Source: Candidatus Neomarinimicrobiota bacterium (lineage in GTDB: Bacteria > Fidelibacterota > Marinisomatia > Marinisomatales > TCS55). Taken from it: a stretch of 56,109 nucleotides of DNA. A program made the translations under genes and the position numbers. Below are positions 17,488-26,979 of this stretch, piece after piece. Location of the stretch: NCBI GenBank assembly GCA_018647265.1, contig JABGTK010000144.1, positions 1 to 56,109 on the forward strand, given 5' to 3'. The notes under the pieces were generated by a model. That model was not told the origin of the DNA and made no database searches. It saw nothing but the letters and a program-made list of their open reading frames with translations. Position 1 is the stretch's first letter. The number at the start of each line of letters is the position of its first letter.

Positions 17488-19143
17488 ATGGACAGAAAAA
17501 CCCTTCTCGCCTTTAGCTTAATTGCTATTGTTTTAATTTTAACCCCCTGGTATATGAACTTTGTGGCGCCACAACCCGAGGCCGTTCCACAAGATTCGGT
17601 CTCTCAGGTTGGTTCTCCTTCGACGTCGGAGCAGCTTAAAAATGGCGAGTCCACCAGTTTGGGTCCCATTAAAAGAAGAACACCAGATAATGATGAAAAA
17701 TCCATCGTTATAAATAATGGACTATTCACAGCAACTCTAAGTAGTGCTGGTGGAGGTTCCTTCTCTTCTTTTGTTTTAAATAACTATGGTCGTTTTGATT
17801 CAACATCTGTTAACACTATAGACACATTCAACAAAGAAAATCTTATTCTTGGTTTTATTTCCTTGGATGGTGACAATGTTTTGTTAAATAAAAATTGGGA
17901 TTTGGCAGAATCTTCGAAGTCTATTTCAGTCACAGGTAAACAGCGGTCTGTCCTTTTTAGTACCGTGTTTGATGGTTATTTAATTAAAAAAATCTTTACC
18001 TTTTATCCAAACACCTATAAAATTGGTGTTGATGTCTCCTTTGAACAGCCTGAAAAATTTATTTCCAGGGGACAATACACTTTATCGTGGAGCGGTGGGT
18101 TGGCTCCATCAGAAAAAAACATCAAAGACGATTTCACCCATTTTAAGGGATACGCTTATTTGGGAGACGAGTTGCTTGAGCCAACAGCAAAAGAAGGCCT
18201 TACCACTCAAGAAAAACAAACGGGTAAAACAAACTGGACCGCCGTTAAAACCAAATATTTTATTTCCGCAATTATACCAGACGACCCCGGAGTTGGTGCT
18301 TCTGTCGTAGGAACAATGGATGAAAACCGACCAATCTTTTCAACGCATTTAAGACAAAGCACTTCTGCCCGCGGTGGTTTTCACCTATATATGGGGCCCT
18401 TGGAATATAGCCGAATTCGAAATCTTGGTGTTGATTTAGAAAAAACCATGGATCTTGGTTGGACTATTATTCGTCCCCTTGGGCGGCTCGTTACTTGGTC
18501 TCTTACCAAAATGCATAGCGCCATACCAAACTATGGCATTGTTGTAATTATCTTTGCTATTCTTGTAAAAATACTATTGAACCCGTTGACTAAAAAAAGT
18601 TTTCAATCTACTCGTAAGATGCAGGAGGTTCAGCCCGAGATTCAAAAGCTTAAGGAAAAATATAAAAATGATCAGCAAAAGCTAAGCAAAGCCCAAATGG
18701 AGCTGTTCAAAGAACGTGGTGTAAACCCTATGGGTGGTTGTTTGCCTATGTTGCTTCAAATGCCCATCCTTATTACCTTTTTCTCTGTTTTTCGTTCTAC
18801 CATTGAGTTTCGCGGTGCGCCGTTTTTTGGCTGGATCACCGATCTTAGCACGCCCGACACCCTGACAACAATTGCGGGATATCCTTTAAACGTTTTGCCC
18901 TTTTTAATGGGTATTACAATGTTTTTACAGCAAAAATTTATGGCCCCCTCTGGTGGTGGTACCCAGCAAAAAGTCATGATGTATTTTATGAATGTTTTTT
19001 TCCTGTTTATTTTTTATTCTTTTCCGTCTGGATTAAATCTTTATTATTCTGTTTTCAATATTTTATCAATTGTTCAACAAAAATATCTTACTCCAGCGCC
19101 AGCCATAACCTCTCCCCCGCCAAGTAAACTAAAGAAAAAATGA
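17488..19143 (+). CDS. yidC: Membrane protein insertase YidC
   Basis: A 551-residue protein with an N-terminal helix (about residues 7-24), a large periplasmic domain (about 60-330), and the conserved C-terminal insertase core (about 345-530) with several helices, including NYGIVVIIFAILVKILLNPL and the GCLPMLLQMPILITFF region. This length and the periplasmic domain are typical of Gram-negative YidC. It inserts membrane proteins alone or with Sec. It overlaps mnmE by 4 bases. Confidence 0.96.
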   Translation: MDRKTLLAFSLIAIVLILTPWYMNFVAPQPEAVPQDSVSQVGSPSTSEQLKNGESTSLGPIKRRTPDNDEKSIVINNGLFTATLSSAGGGSFSSFVLNNYGRFDSTSVNTIDTFNKENLILGFISLDGDNVLLNKNWDLAESSKSISVTGKQRSVLFSTVFDGYLIKKIFTFYPNTYKIGVDVSFEQPEKFISRGQYTLSWSGGLAPSEKNIKDDFTHFKGYAYLGDELLEPTAKEGLTTQEKQTGKTNWTAVKTKYFISAIIPDDPGVGASVVGTMDENRPIFSTHLRQSTSARGGFHLYMGPLEYSRIRNLGVDLEKTMDLGWTIIRPLGRLVTWSLTKMHSAIPNYGIVVIIFAILVKILLNPLTKKSFQSTRKMQEVQPEIQKLKEKYKNDQQKLSKAQMELFKERGVNPMGGCLPMLLQMPILITFFSVFRSTIEFRGAPFFGWITDLSTPDTLTTIAGYPLNVLPFLMGITMFLQQKFMAPSGGGTQQKVMMYFMNVFFLFIFYSFPSGLNLYYSVFNILSIVQQKYLTPAPAITSPPPSKLKKK

Positions 19144-20456
19144 CAACGGGTGACACGATTGTTGCGCCCGCAACTCCCTTTGGTTATAGTGGCATAGCTG
19201 TTATACGCATAAGCGGTCCCAATTCCTTTAATTATCTATCCGCGCTTTCTGGTAAAAAACAGCTTAACGACCGCGAAGCCACACTCTCTTCTTTAAAAGA
19301 TGGGTCTGGCTCTCAAATAGACCGTTGTTTATTTACGGCGTTTTTTGGGCCCAAATCATACACCGGAGAGGACCTCGTTGAGATTTCTACCCACGGAAAC
19401 CCTGCTGTTGTTGAAGATGTGGTTAATGCCTTTTGTTCTCTTGGGGCGCGCCCTGCGAATGCTGGTGAATTCACAAAAAGAGCTTTTCTTAATGGTAAAA
19501 TGGACTTACTCCAGGTCGAGGCCGTCGCGTCTTTAATTCACTCTAAATCTGCTGAAAGCGCCCGCTGCCAACAAAAGATTCTTAAGGGGTCTCTTTCAGT
19601 TATTATACATGAAATTAGGGACCGACTAATTTCTTTACTGTCTCGGTTTGAATATCAAATGGATATTTCTGAAGAGGATAGCGTTCCTGGTGAGAACAGG
19701 TCCGCCTTCAAGGAGCTCACTTCTATTTTGGTGGTAATAGATCGTTTTAAAAACAATTTTTATCTTGGTCGTCTTTTAAATCGTGGCGCTTCTGTTGTTA
19801 TTGTTGGTAAAACAAACGTGGGGAAATCTACGCTCTTAAACCTTTTTGCTGGATCCAGCCGTGCGATTGTTAGCGACATTCCAGGAACAACAAGAGATAC
19901 GGTTGAGGTGGAACTTTTAATGGGGGGAGCACCAGTCCTTTTTATAGACACTGCCGGTATCCGGGAATCTGATGATATAATAGAAAAAATGGGTGTGGCT
20001 AGAGCAAAAGATCAAATTAACAACGCAGATCTTATTCTTTCCCTTACCGACAAGCCTCATTCTAAACATTTGTCTCACAATAAAACCCCCGTGTTGAAAG
20101 TTGTTAATAAATCAGACACAAACCGCACAAAAACCGACGATGGCGTTATACATATTTCTGCAAAAAACAATAGCGGGGTGGCTTTGCTGAAAAAAGAAAT
20201 TTCTGTTGCCTTAGGTATAAACAAGATTTCTACTGAAGAAATGTACTTGTCCACCTCTCGACAACACCGCGCCATAAAAAGATGCTCTTCTTCTATTAAA
20301 AAAGCTCTCGCTTTATCAAAACACAACACTGTCGATTTGGAGCTTTTGTCTTTTGAGGTTCGCGCCTCCCTTGATTCAATCGATACTATATTGGGGAAAA
20401 CATCCTCGGAAGATATTTTAAACCATGTTTTTAGTACCCTCTGTGTTGGAAAATAG
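19140..20456 (+). CDS. mnmE: tRNA modification GTPase MnmE
   Basis: A 438-residue protein with an N-terminal folate-binding domain (about residues 1-115, TIVAPATPFGYSGIAVIRISGP), a helical domain, a G domain with GKTNVGKSTLLN (G1), DIPGTTRD (G2) and DTAGI (G3), and the conserved C-terminus ending in LCVGK with the essential Cys. Together with MnmG it makes 5-carboxymethylaminomethyl-type modification at wobble uridine. The stop codon TAG ends at the first base of a parS-like palindrome. Confidence 0.96.
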   Translation: MTTGDTIVAPATPFGYSGIAVIRISGPNSFNYLSALSGKKQLNDREATLSSLKDGSGSQIDRCLFTAFFGPKSYTGEDLVEISTHGNPAVVEDVVNAFCSLGARPANAGEFTKRAFLNGKMDLLQVEAVASLIHSKSAESARCQQKILKGSLSVIIHEIRDRLISLLSRFEYQMDISEEDSVPGENRSAFKELTSILVVIDRFKNNFYLGRLLNRGASVVIVGKTNVGKSTLLNLFAGSSRAIVSDIPGTTRDTVEVELLMGGAPVLFIDTAGIRESDDIIEKMGVARAKDQINNADLILSLTDKPHSKHLSHNKTPVLKVVNKSDTNRTKTDDGVIHISAKNNSGVALLKKEISVALGINKISTEEMYLSTSRQHRAIKRCSSSIKKALALSKHNTVDLELLSFEVRASLDSIDTILGKTSSEDILNHVFSTLCVGK

Positions 20457-20470
20457 TTTCACGTGAAACA
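20452..20470. promoter_or_regulatory. parS-like ParB binding site at the mnmE/mnmG junction
   Basis: The 14-base perfect palindrome GTTTCACGTGAAAC is at 20456-20469. In the wider 16-mer AGTTTCACGTGAAACA only the first base differs from the common bacterial parS (TGTTNCACGTGAAACA). It overlaps the mnmE stop codon and contains the GTG start codon of mnmG (20463-20465). An identical 19-base copy lies at 22342-22360. Such sites near oriC nucleate ParB in chromosome segregation. No parA or parB is present in the window. Confidence 0.8.
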
Positions 20471-22346
20471 CTTTTCAAAACAGTTTGACCTTATTGTTGT
20501 CGGCGGTGGCCATGCTGGTATAGAAGCCGCAGTTATTGCGGCCAACAAACAAAAACGCGTTGCTCTTGTTTCTTTAGACCTTGGCGCAATTGGTCGAATG
20601 TCTTGTAACCCCGCAATCGGTGGGCTGGCAAAAGGACAGATTGTCCGAGAAATCGACGTGCTTGGTGGCCTTATGGGAAAAATAACAGACCAAAGCGGGA
20701 TTCAGTTCAAAATATTGAATAAATCAAAAGGCAAATCTGTTTGGTCTCCCCGAGCCCAGGTTGACAAGCGGCGTTACGAAAAAACCGTTTCTAGTTTAGT
20801 TTTAAATCATTCGCATATTACTATTGTTGAGGGGGAGGCGATTGATGTCCTTATAACAAATTACCGCGCGACGGGCGTCGTGTTGCGTGGCGGTCAAAAA
20901 ATCCTTTCTTTGGCCGTGTTGCTAACCTGTGGAACTTTTTTAAATGGGCTTATTCATATTGGTCAAAAAAAGATTCGAGCAGGGCGAATGGGCGAAAGTG
21001 GCGCAGAGGGGATTACAGAGGCTCTTTCCTTAAGGGGTTTTCTAGCGGGTAGGTTAAAAACAGGGACACCTCCGAGGCTCGATAAAAGCTCAATTGACTG
21101 GTCGAAAACTTCGTTAGCTTTGGGGGACAAAACCCCAACGCCGTTTTCTTATCAGACAACCTCTTTTTCTCCGCCTAATATTCCTTGTCACACGGTCAGA
21201 ACTGGGGCGCTTTGTAAAAACATTATAGCAGAAAATCTACACCAAAGCCCAATGTTTTCTGGAGACGTCAGTGGCGTTGGGCCTAGATATTGTCCCTCAA
21301 TTGAAGACAAAATCCACCGGTTTTCACACCACGATTCCCACGCTCTTTTTCTTGAACCCGAATGGTTGGGGTCTGATCAAATATATTTAAACGGCTTCTC
21401 AACAAGCCTTCCAGAACATGTTCAGTTAAGCGCTTTACGCACAGTCTCCGGTTTGGAGTCTGTTCGTTTTTTTCGTCCAGGGTATGCCATTGAATATGAT
21501 TTTTTCTCTCCTGCACAGCTAAAAGCCAACCTAGAAACAAAAGAGATTTCTGGCCTTTTCTTTTCCGGGCAAATCAACGGTACTTCCGGATACGAAGAGG
21601 CCGCAGCTCAAGGTTTGATTGCGGGAATCAATGCGGTGCAACATATAGATAACAACCCCCCTTTGACGCTCTCCCGAAATGAGGCATATATCGGTGTTCT
21701 TATTGATGATCTTATTACAAAAGACACACTAGAACCTTACCGTATGTTTACCTCTAGAGCTGAATATAGAATTCTATTGCGGTTTTCAAACGCACATTCT
21801 AGACTTCTCAAAAAATCGGAGAGATTTTCTCTTTTACCGCCCCCTTCAATTGAAAACGTAAAAAAGGCACTAAGCCTCTTGGGGGAAATATCGGATGCGC
21901 TTCATATTTCTATCTCACCGTTAGAAATAAACCAAACGTTGCAACGCCTGGGGGAGTCCCCGTTGGATCGGGCTGGGCCGGCAAAACAAGTATTAAAAAG
22001 GCCCTCTGTGGGTATACAAGACCTACCAAAGAGTCTTTTTTGTAAAATAAAAGAAAATTATAAGCTCTCACCGTTCTTGTTTGAAAGCTTTGTTGAAGCT
22101 GAGGCGCTTGTTAAATATAAAGGATATATAAAACGCCAAGATGATCATATAAAAAAAATGAAAAAACAAGAAACGCGGGCCATCCCTGCCCAGTTTAACT
22201 ATCTTGGCATAAAAAGCCTTTCCAATGAAGCTCGAGAAAAGCTCCACCTGGTGAAACCGCAAACACTTGGACAGGCAATGCGCGTTTCTGGCGTTACCCC
22301 GGCCGACATTTCTGTTTTATCTGTGTTTTTAAGTTCCACCCAATAG
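20463..22346 (+). CDS. mnmG: tRNA uridine-5-carboxymethylaminomethyl(34) synthesis enzyme MnmG
   Basis: A 627-residue FAD protein, partner of MnmE in wobble-uridine modification. It starts with GTG and opens FDLIVVGGGHAGIEAA (FAD Rossmann motif, about residues 8-23), then has the family segments MSCNPAIGGLAKGQIVREID and FSGQINGTSGYEEAAAQG, and a C-terminal helical domain. The GTG start lies inside a parS-like palindrome and no better start is visible. The stop is followed directly by a second copy of the palindrome. Confidence 0.96.
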   Translation: MKHFSKQFDLIVVGGGHAGIEAAVIAANKQKRVALVSLDLGAIGRMSCNPAIGGLAKGQIVREIDVLGGLMGKITDQSGIQFKILNKSKGKSVWSPRAQVDKRRYEKTVSSLVLNHSHITIVEGEAIDVLITNYRATGVVLRGGQKILSLAVLLTCGTFLNGLIHIGQKKIRAGRMGESGAEGITEALSLRGFLAGRLKTGTPPRLDKSSIDWSKTSLALGDKTPTPFSYQTTSFSPPNIPCHTVRTGALCKNIIAENLHQSPMFSGDVSGVGPRYCPSIEDKIHRFSHHDSHALFLEPEWLGSDQIYLNGFSTSLPEHVQLSALRTVSGLESVRFFRPGYAIEYDFFSPAQLKANLETKEISGLFFSGQINGTSGYEEAAAQGLIAGINAVQHIDNNPPLTLSRNEAYIGVLIDDLITKDTLEPYRMFTSRAEYRILLRFSNAHSRLLKKSERFSLLPPPSIENVKKALSLLGEISDALHISISPLEINQTLQRLGESPLDRAGPAKQVLKRPSVGIQDLPKSLFCKIKENYKLSPFLFESFVEAEALVKYKGYIKRQDDHIKKMKKQETRAIPAQFNYLGIKSLSNEAREKLHLVKPQTLGQAMRVSGVTPADISVLSVFLSSTQ

Positions 22347-22360
22347 TTTCACGTGAAACA
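22342..22360. promoter_or_regulatory. parS-like ParB binding site at the mnmG/mfd junction
   Basis: The palindrome GTTTCACGTGAAAC is at 22346-22359, inside a 19-base sequence identical to that at 20452-20470. It includes the mnmG stop codon TAG. It lies 1.9 kb from the first copy and about 4.6 kb from the candidate oriC. Confidence 0.8.
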
Positions 22361-22378
22361 ATTTCGGGTTTTAACCTT

Positions 22379-25300
22379 TTGAATAGACGTTTTTTAAGGA
22401 CCGTTTCTTCTTCTTCTGTTTTTCTTGATATTGTCTCAAGAATTAATCGTCGGCTTGGTTTTTCTCTTTCCATCAACAACCTTGCGGCTCAATCTGTTCT
22501 TCTTTCTGCCCTCTTAGATCAAACCGGTGGTCGCATTGGCGTTCTTTGTGATGACGAAGATATAGCAACGGCGCTTTCCGCTGATTGTTTTTCACTTTTA
22601 GGTGAGGATGTTAATCTCTTTCCCCTTCTCTATGACGACACTTCTTCTGTTCTTGGGTTTGTTTCTCAAAACCAGGTTTTGTTTACACGGTCTTTTAATG
22701 CGTTAACAGAATTACCCTCCGGTTTGTTTATAACCTCAACAAAAACGGCCGAAAAACGAATTTCATCTCCAGATAAAAACATCAAATCTTCTTTTGTTTT
22801 TTCAAAAGGTTCCTCCGTTGTTAGGGCTCTTGTTCTTAAAGGTCTTTCTCGTTGGGGGTATGAACAGGTTGACCACACCTCTGCGCCAAACACCTTTTCT
22901 ACCCGCGGTGGTATTTTAGATGTTTTTCCGCTTTACGCCAACCACCCTATCCGTATTGAGTTTTTTGGAGATAAAATTGAGTCTATAAGAATATTTAATC
23001 CCGAGACACAACTTTCTGAGGGGGACCGTGACAATTTCAAGCTTTTACCCCCAGTTCTACGCGAAAAAGACTCTGTGGAAACTCTTTTTGATACGCTGGT
23101 TGGTTGTTGTGGTTTTGTGTTATACATATCTCAAAATGGTTTTTCTTTTTTAGGGGGTGAAAAACAAATCAACATCTACGTGGAGCCACTTCAAATTGAA
23201 ACATCTTCTTCTGTGGTAAAACAAACAATTGTGGATAGTGCGTTGGGTGAAAACAATTCCTCAGATGTTTTTTTATTTAACCCTGCTTCGAGGGGTTTTT
23301 ACAGATCTGATGAAATGGTTGAAATAAAAAGTTTTTTGTCGGGCGGTTTTAAAGCCCCGTCTCTCGGTGTCGCTTGTTTTGTTGTTCCTGGAAAAAAAAA
23401 CTTAAAACCGCCTAAGTCTTCAGCTTTTTCAGGTGGGCTCCGCCATAAAAAAATATCGTCCTTGGTAGAATTGCGCTGGGGGGATCCCCTCGTACACCAA
23501 GATTATGGCATTGGTCTCTATCGTGGTTTAGAAACCATTGGCGACAAAAACAACCACGAAGAAAATATTAAAATTGAATATGCCAGCGGAGGTTCTGTTT
23601 TTGTCCCTTTGAATCGTTTTAATCGTGTCCATAAATACATAGGCCTTGGGGGTTCCTCACCAAAGCTCTCCCGCCTTGGGTCTGGGGCTTGGGAAAAACA
23701 AAAAGCTATAACCAAAAAGAGCGCGGCAGAGGTTGTTGATTATCTTATTAATTTATATAAAGCTCGCTCAACGCCTCGAGGGTTTCGTTATCTTGTTGAT
23801 CGCGAATTAACTCAAAAACTTGAGGAGGGGTTTCCTTTTCAAGAAACAAAAGACCAACTTACAGCTATAAACGATATATACGAAGATATGGACAAACCCG
23901 CTCCAATGGATCGTCTTGTTTATGGAGATGTGGGGTTTGGTAAAACAGAAGTTGCGCTTCGCGCCTCCCTGCGAGCAGTTGTGTCTGGGCGAGCGGTCTT
24001 TTTTCTTTCACCGACAACAGTGCTTTCTGATCAACATTATATTACCTGCAAAAACAGGTTGGGATCTTTGGGTGTAAATGTAGAATTATTGTCACGGTTT
24101 AAAACAAAAAAAGAACAGTCTATAATTATAGAAAAGCTTCACAAAAACAAAATCGATGTTTTGGTTGGAACACACCGCCTTCTTGGGGAAGATGTTCCTA
24201 CGGAAAATCTCGGCCTACTAATTATTGACGAAGAACACCGTTTTGGCGTTAAGCATAAGGAAAAAATTCGCCGGTTTAAAAACCGCGTTGACATCCTTAC
24301 TCTTACAGCAACCCCAATACCCAGGACACTTCAACAGTCTTTAGTTGGAATTAGAGATACTTCAAAAATTGAAACACCGCCCCGCGAAAGACTCCCAATA
24401 CAGACTTATGTAAAACAGTTCGAATGGCCTTTTGTGATAGACTCAATAAAAAAAGAAATAAACCGCAACGGACAGGTTTATTTTTTACACAACGACGTTA
24501 GTGGTTTGCCTTTTTATCTTGAAAAAATACAGTCCTTTTTTCCAAATGCGTCGGTTGCAATTGGGCACGGTCAAATGCCGAGCCGAGATTTGGAAAAAAC
24601 CATTCTCAGTTTTTTTAATGGAAAGATTGATATCCTTTTGTGTACAACTATAATTGAATCAGGATTGGACGTTCCCAACGCAAATACAATTATTATTAAC
24701 AATGCGCAGATGTTTGGCCTTGCCCAGTTATATCAAATCCGAGGACGTGTTGGTCGAGGTGAGATTCGGGCTTTTTGTTTTTTATGTATTCCAAAAGAAA
24801 CAAAACTTTTTCCTGATGCTTATCAGCGGTTAAAAGCGATTGAACACCACTCTGCCCTTGGGTCAGGGTATAATATTGCAATGAAAGACTTGGAAATAAG
24901 GGGCGCTGGAAATTTGTTTGGGTATGAACAAAGCGGACAAATATCAAAAGTGGGTTTTGAGTTATATAACAAAATCTTAACTCAGGAAATTCAAAAAAAG
25001 AAGGGCGTTGAGGATGATAGTAAAAAAGAGAAAGCAAAGATTGTTTTCGGGGGCTCTGCGCAAATTGAAAAAGATTTTATGCCTTTAGTTCAAGATCGTT
25101 TGTATTTCTACCAAAAGCTGTCCAGCGAAACAACTGTCTTTGGGTTAGAAAAAATTCGCTCTGAGCTCCGCGACCGATTTGGTCCTATTCCAAAAGAAAC
25201 AGAAACGCTTTTTAAAATCACACAAATTCAGTGTTCTCTTTTTCCGTATCCCATTTCAAAGTGTAACCTTGGCCCTTCGTTTACCTCTTTTGTTCTTGAT

Positions 25301-25498
25301 GCTGTGCCCAACGAAAAAGATCCGCTGGCTTTTTTTGTTTCGCTTCAAAGGGTGTTAAACGAGTCTTTCTATGTTTTTAAAATTGAACCCTTAAAATCTG
25401 GTTCGCTTGTTGTTTCTATTGAAACCAGCTCAACCGGTGAATCTTTTTCTCTTGCGATGCAATTCCAAGAATTGTTTTCACGGGTATTGTCTTCGTAA
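22379..25498 (+). CDS. mfd: Transcription-repair coupling factor Mfd
   Basis: A 1039-residue DNA translocase that removes stalled RNA polymerase and recruits UvrA. Visible are a UvrB-like N-terminal region (WGYEQVDHTSAPNTFSTRGG, about residues 160-180), the polymerase-interacting domain (LRWGDPLVHQDYGIGLYRGL), helicase motifs (GDVGFGKTEVALRA, about 514-527; DEEHRFG; TATPIPRTL), and a C-terminal TRCF domain. It is about 100 residues shorter than the usual 1150, mostly in a compact N-terminal half, with no frameshift seen. The start is taken as TTG 22379 without a clear ribosome binding site, so it is uncertain. Codons in this gene are strongly T-ending. Confidence 0.95.
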   Translation: MNRRFLRTVSSSSVFLDIVSRINRRLGFSLSINNLAAQSVLLSALLDQTGGRIGVLCDDEDIATALSADCFSLLGEDVNLFPLLYDDTSSVLGFVSQNQVLFTRSFNALTELPSGLFITSTKTAEKRISSPDKNIKSSFVFSKGSSVVRALVLKGLSRWGYEQVDHTSAPNTFSTRGGILDVFPLYANHPIRIEFFGDKIESIRIFNPETQLSEGDRDNFKLLPPVLREKDSVETLFDTLVGCCGFVLYISQNGFSFLGGEKQINIYVEPLQIETSSSVVKQTIVDSALGENNSSDVFLFNPASRGFYRSDEMVEIKSFLSGGFKAPSLGVACFVVPGKKNLKPPKSSAFSGGLRHKKISSLVELRWGDPLVHQDYGIGLYRGLETIGDKNNHEENIKIEYASGGSVFVPLNRFNRVHKYIGLGGSSPKLSRLGSGAWEKQKAITKKSAAEVVDYLINLYKARSTPRGFRYLVDRELTQKLEEGFPFQETKDQLTAINDIYEDMDKPAPMDRLVYGDVGFGKTEVALRASLRAVVSGRAVFFLSPTTVLSDQHYITCKNRLGSLGVNVELLSRFKTKKEQSIIIEKLHKNKIDVLVGTHRLLGEDVPTENLGLLIIDEEHRFGVKHKEKIRRFKNRVDILTLTATPIPRTLQQSLVGIRDTSKIETPPRERLPIQTYVKQFEWPFVIDSIKKEINRNGQVYFLHNDVSGLPFYLEKIQSFFPNASVAIGHGQMPSRDLEKTILSFFNGKIDILLCTTIIESGLDVPNANTIIINNAQMFGLAQLYQIRGRVGRGEIRAFCFLCIPKETKLFPDAYQRLKAIEHHSALGSGYNIAMKDLEIRGAGNLFGYEQSGQISKVGFELYNKILTQEIQKKKGVEDDSKKEKAKIVFGGSAQIEKDFMPLVQDRLYFYQKLSSETTVFGLEKIRSELRDRFGPIPKETETLFKITQIQCSLFPYPISKCNLGPSFTSFVLDAVPNEKDPLAFFVSLQRVLNESFYVFKIEPLKSGSLVVSIETSSTGESFSLAMQFQELFSRVLSS

Positions 25499-25501
25499 TT
25501 T

Positions 25502-25535
25502 AATGAGTTGTGTTTTTGGTTAAAAACAATTCATT
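25502..25535 (+). terminator. AT-rich stem-loop after mfd
   Basis: A stem of about 14 base pairs (AATGAGTTGT plus TTTTT against AAAAACAATTCATT, one wobble and one bulged G) with loop GGTT starts 3 bases after the mfd stop. It has no GC-rich core and no T run directly after it, so it may be a weak terminator or an RNA 3'-end stabiliser. Confidence 0.35.
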
Positions 25536-25641
25536 GGGTATCCTTTGAAATTTCGCCGAAACCTTGGTGTGTTTTTGGAGTATAAACCAACCTTAAAAAC
25601 CAACGGTTTCTTTTGTTTTTCTGTCCAATAAAAAGGTTTTC

Positions 25642-26979
25642 ATGAAAAAATTTAAGCGCATATTTCTTTTTATATTTAGTCTTTCGTTTGTAGTTCCACA
25701 GCTGGGCGAGGTAAATACCTCCAATGACGAACCCCTGTCTATAAAAGAAAAAAAACACCTACAAGCTATTGATGGCCTCGCTGTTATGGTTGGAAACAAA
25801 ACTATCTTGAAAAGCGATATAAACCAAGCCCTGTCTATGGTTATTATGCAACGACGTCTCAATCCCCAAACAGATTTAGATAAAATTCAAAAACTAAAAG
25901 CAGAAATAACAGAAACAACTATAAACCGCAAGGTTGTTTTGGTAATGGCTGAGTTAGATTCTATAGAAGTTCAAGATAAAGAGGTTGATCGCTCTCTTGA
26001 GGAACAGGTCAACAACATTGTTGCCCAAGCTGGGAGCGAAGAAGCGGCAGAAAAAGCTTTGGGACAGCCTTTGCGTACCTTCCGTCGTGAATATTGGTAT
26101 GATATAAAAGATATGATGATTACTCAAAAATATCAACGAGAGCTAATTGGTAAAATATCCGTAAACAAAAAAGACGTGCGTTCTTTTTTTGAAACATACA
26201 AAGACAGTCTTCCTTTTTTCCCCACAACAGTTAAGTTGCGCCACCTTCTTATTAAGGTAGAACCAAACAAAACACAAATAAACAAAACAACAAACCTCTT
26301 AAAAGAGCTTCGCCAAAACATTTTAGATAAAACATCTACTTTTGAAAAGCTCGCTTCAGAATATTCTCAAGATCCTGGATCAAAAAACAGTGGTGGTTCG
26401 TTGGGTTTTGTTCGTCGCGGAAACCTTGTCACTGAGTTTGAGTCTGTCGCTTTTACGCTTAATCCCGGAGAAATAAGTATGCCTATTAAAACAGAATTTG
26501 GGTATCACATTATAGAAACACAGGAAATTCGCGGTGATAAAATAAAGGTTCGCCATATTTTAATGAGTCCGCCATTAACAGACAACGATGAAACAGCTGC
26601 TTATAATATTGCGGTTTCCTTAAAAGATTCTTCAGAGACACTTTCCGCTTTTATTTCAACAATTAAATCTCGCTCTATGGACGATCAAACCAAAGAAAAC
26701 GGTGGTGCTCTTGGTTGGATTGACCCGGGAACATACCCCGTTCCTGAGATTGGAATGGTTCTCGACCGGATAAACCAAAACGAGTGCGCTGGTCCTGTTC
26801 GCTCTGAATTTGGTTACCATTTATTGTGGGTGGAAGCTGTTAAAGCGGGTGGTGAACCCGACATTCAAAAACACTGGAACAAAATAGAGGTGCTTGCTTT
26901 AAACAAAAAACAGGGGGATTGGTTTTCTAGTTGGGTTAAAGAATCTCGAAAAAAACTCTTTATAAACATTCTTAACTGA
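25642..26979 (+). CDS. SurA/PpiC-type periplasmic peptidyl-prolyl isomerase and chaperone
   Basis: A 445-residue protein with a signal peptide (KKFKRIFLFIFSLSFVVPQLG), an N-terminal SurA-like chaperone helical region (about residues 40-185) and two parvulin domains: the first about 190-300 (KLRHLLIKVEPN, GGSLGFVRRGNLVTEFE, FGYHIIETQ), the second about 302-405 (KVRHILMSP, GGALGWIDPGTY, FGYHLLWVE). Two parvulin domains after an N-terminal chaperone match SurA, which guides outer-membrane proteins across the periplasm. It occupies, with mfd, the place between mnmG and dnaN. Ribosome binding site AAGG lies about 6 bases before ATG. Confidence 0.9.
   Translation: MKKFKRIFLFIFSLSFVVPQLGEVNTSNDEPLSIKEKKHLQAIDGLAVMVGNKTILKSDINQALSMVIMQRRLNPQTDLDKIQKLKAEITETTINRKVVLVMAELDSIEVQDKEVDRSLEEQVNNIVAQAGSEEAAEKALGQPLRTFRREYWYDIKDMMITQKYQRELIGKISVNKKDVRSFFETYKDSLPFFPTTVKLRHLLIKVEPNKTQINKTTNLLKELRQNILDKTSTFEKLASEYSQDPGSKNSGGSLGFVRRGNLVTEFESVAFTLNPGEISMPIKTEFGYHIIETQEIRGDKIKVRHILMSPPLTDNDETAAYNIAVSLKDSSETLSAFISTIKSRSMDDQTKENGGALGWIDPGTYPVPEIGMVLDRINQNECAGPVRSEFGYHLLWVEAVKAGGEPDIQKHWNKIEVLALNKKQGDWFSSWVKESRKKLFINILN

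Noticed and set aside
22379-25498. mfd as a truncated or frameshifted gene because it is only 1039 residues
   Set aside because: All domains and motifs are present in one frame; the shortening is spread through the N-terminal half.
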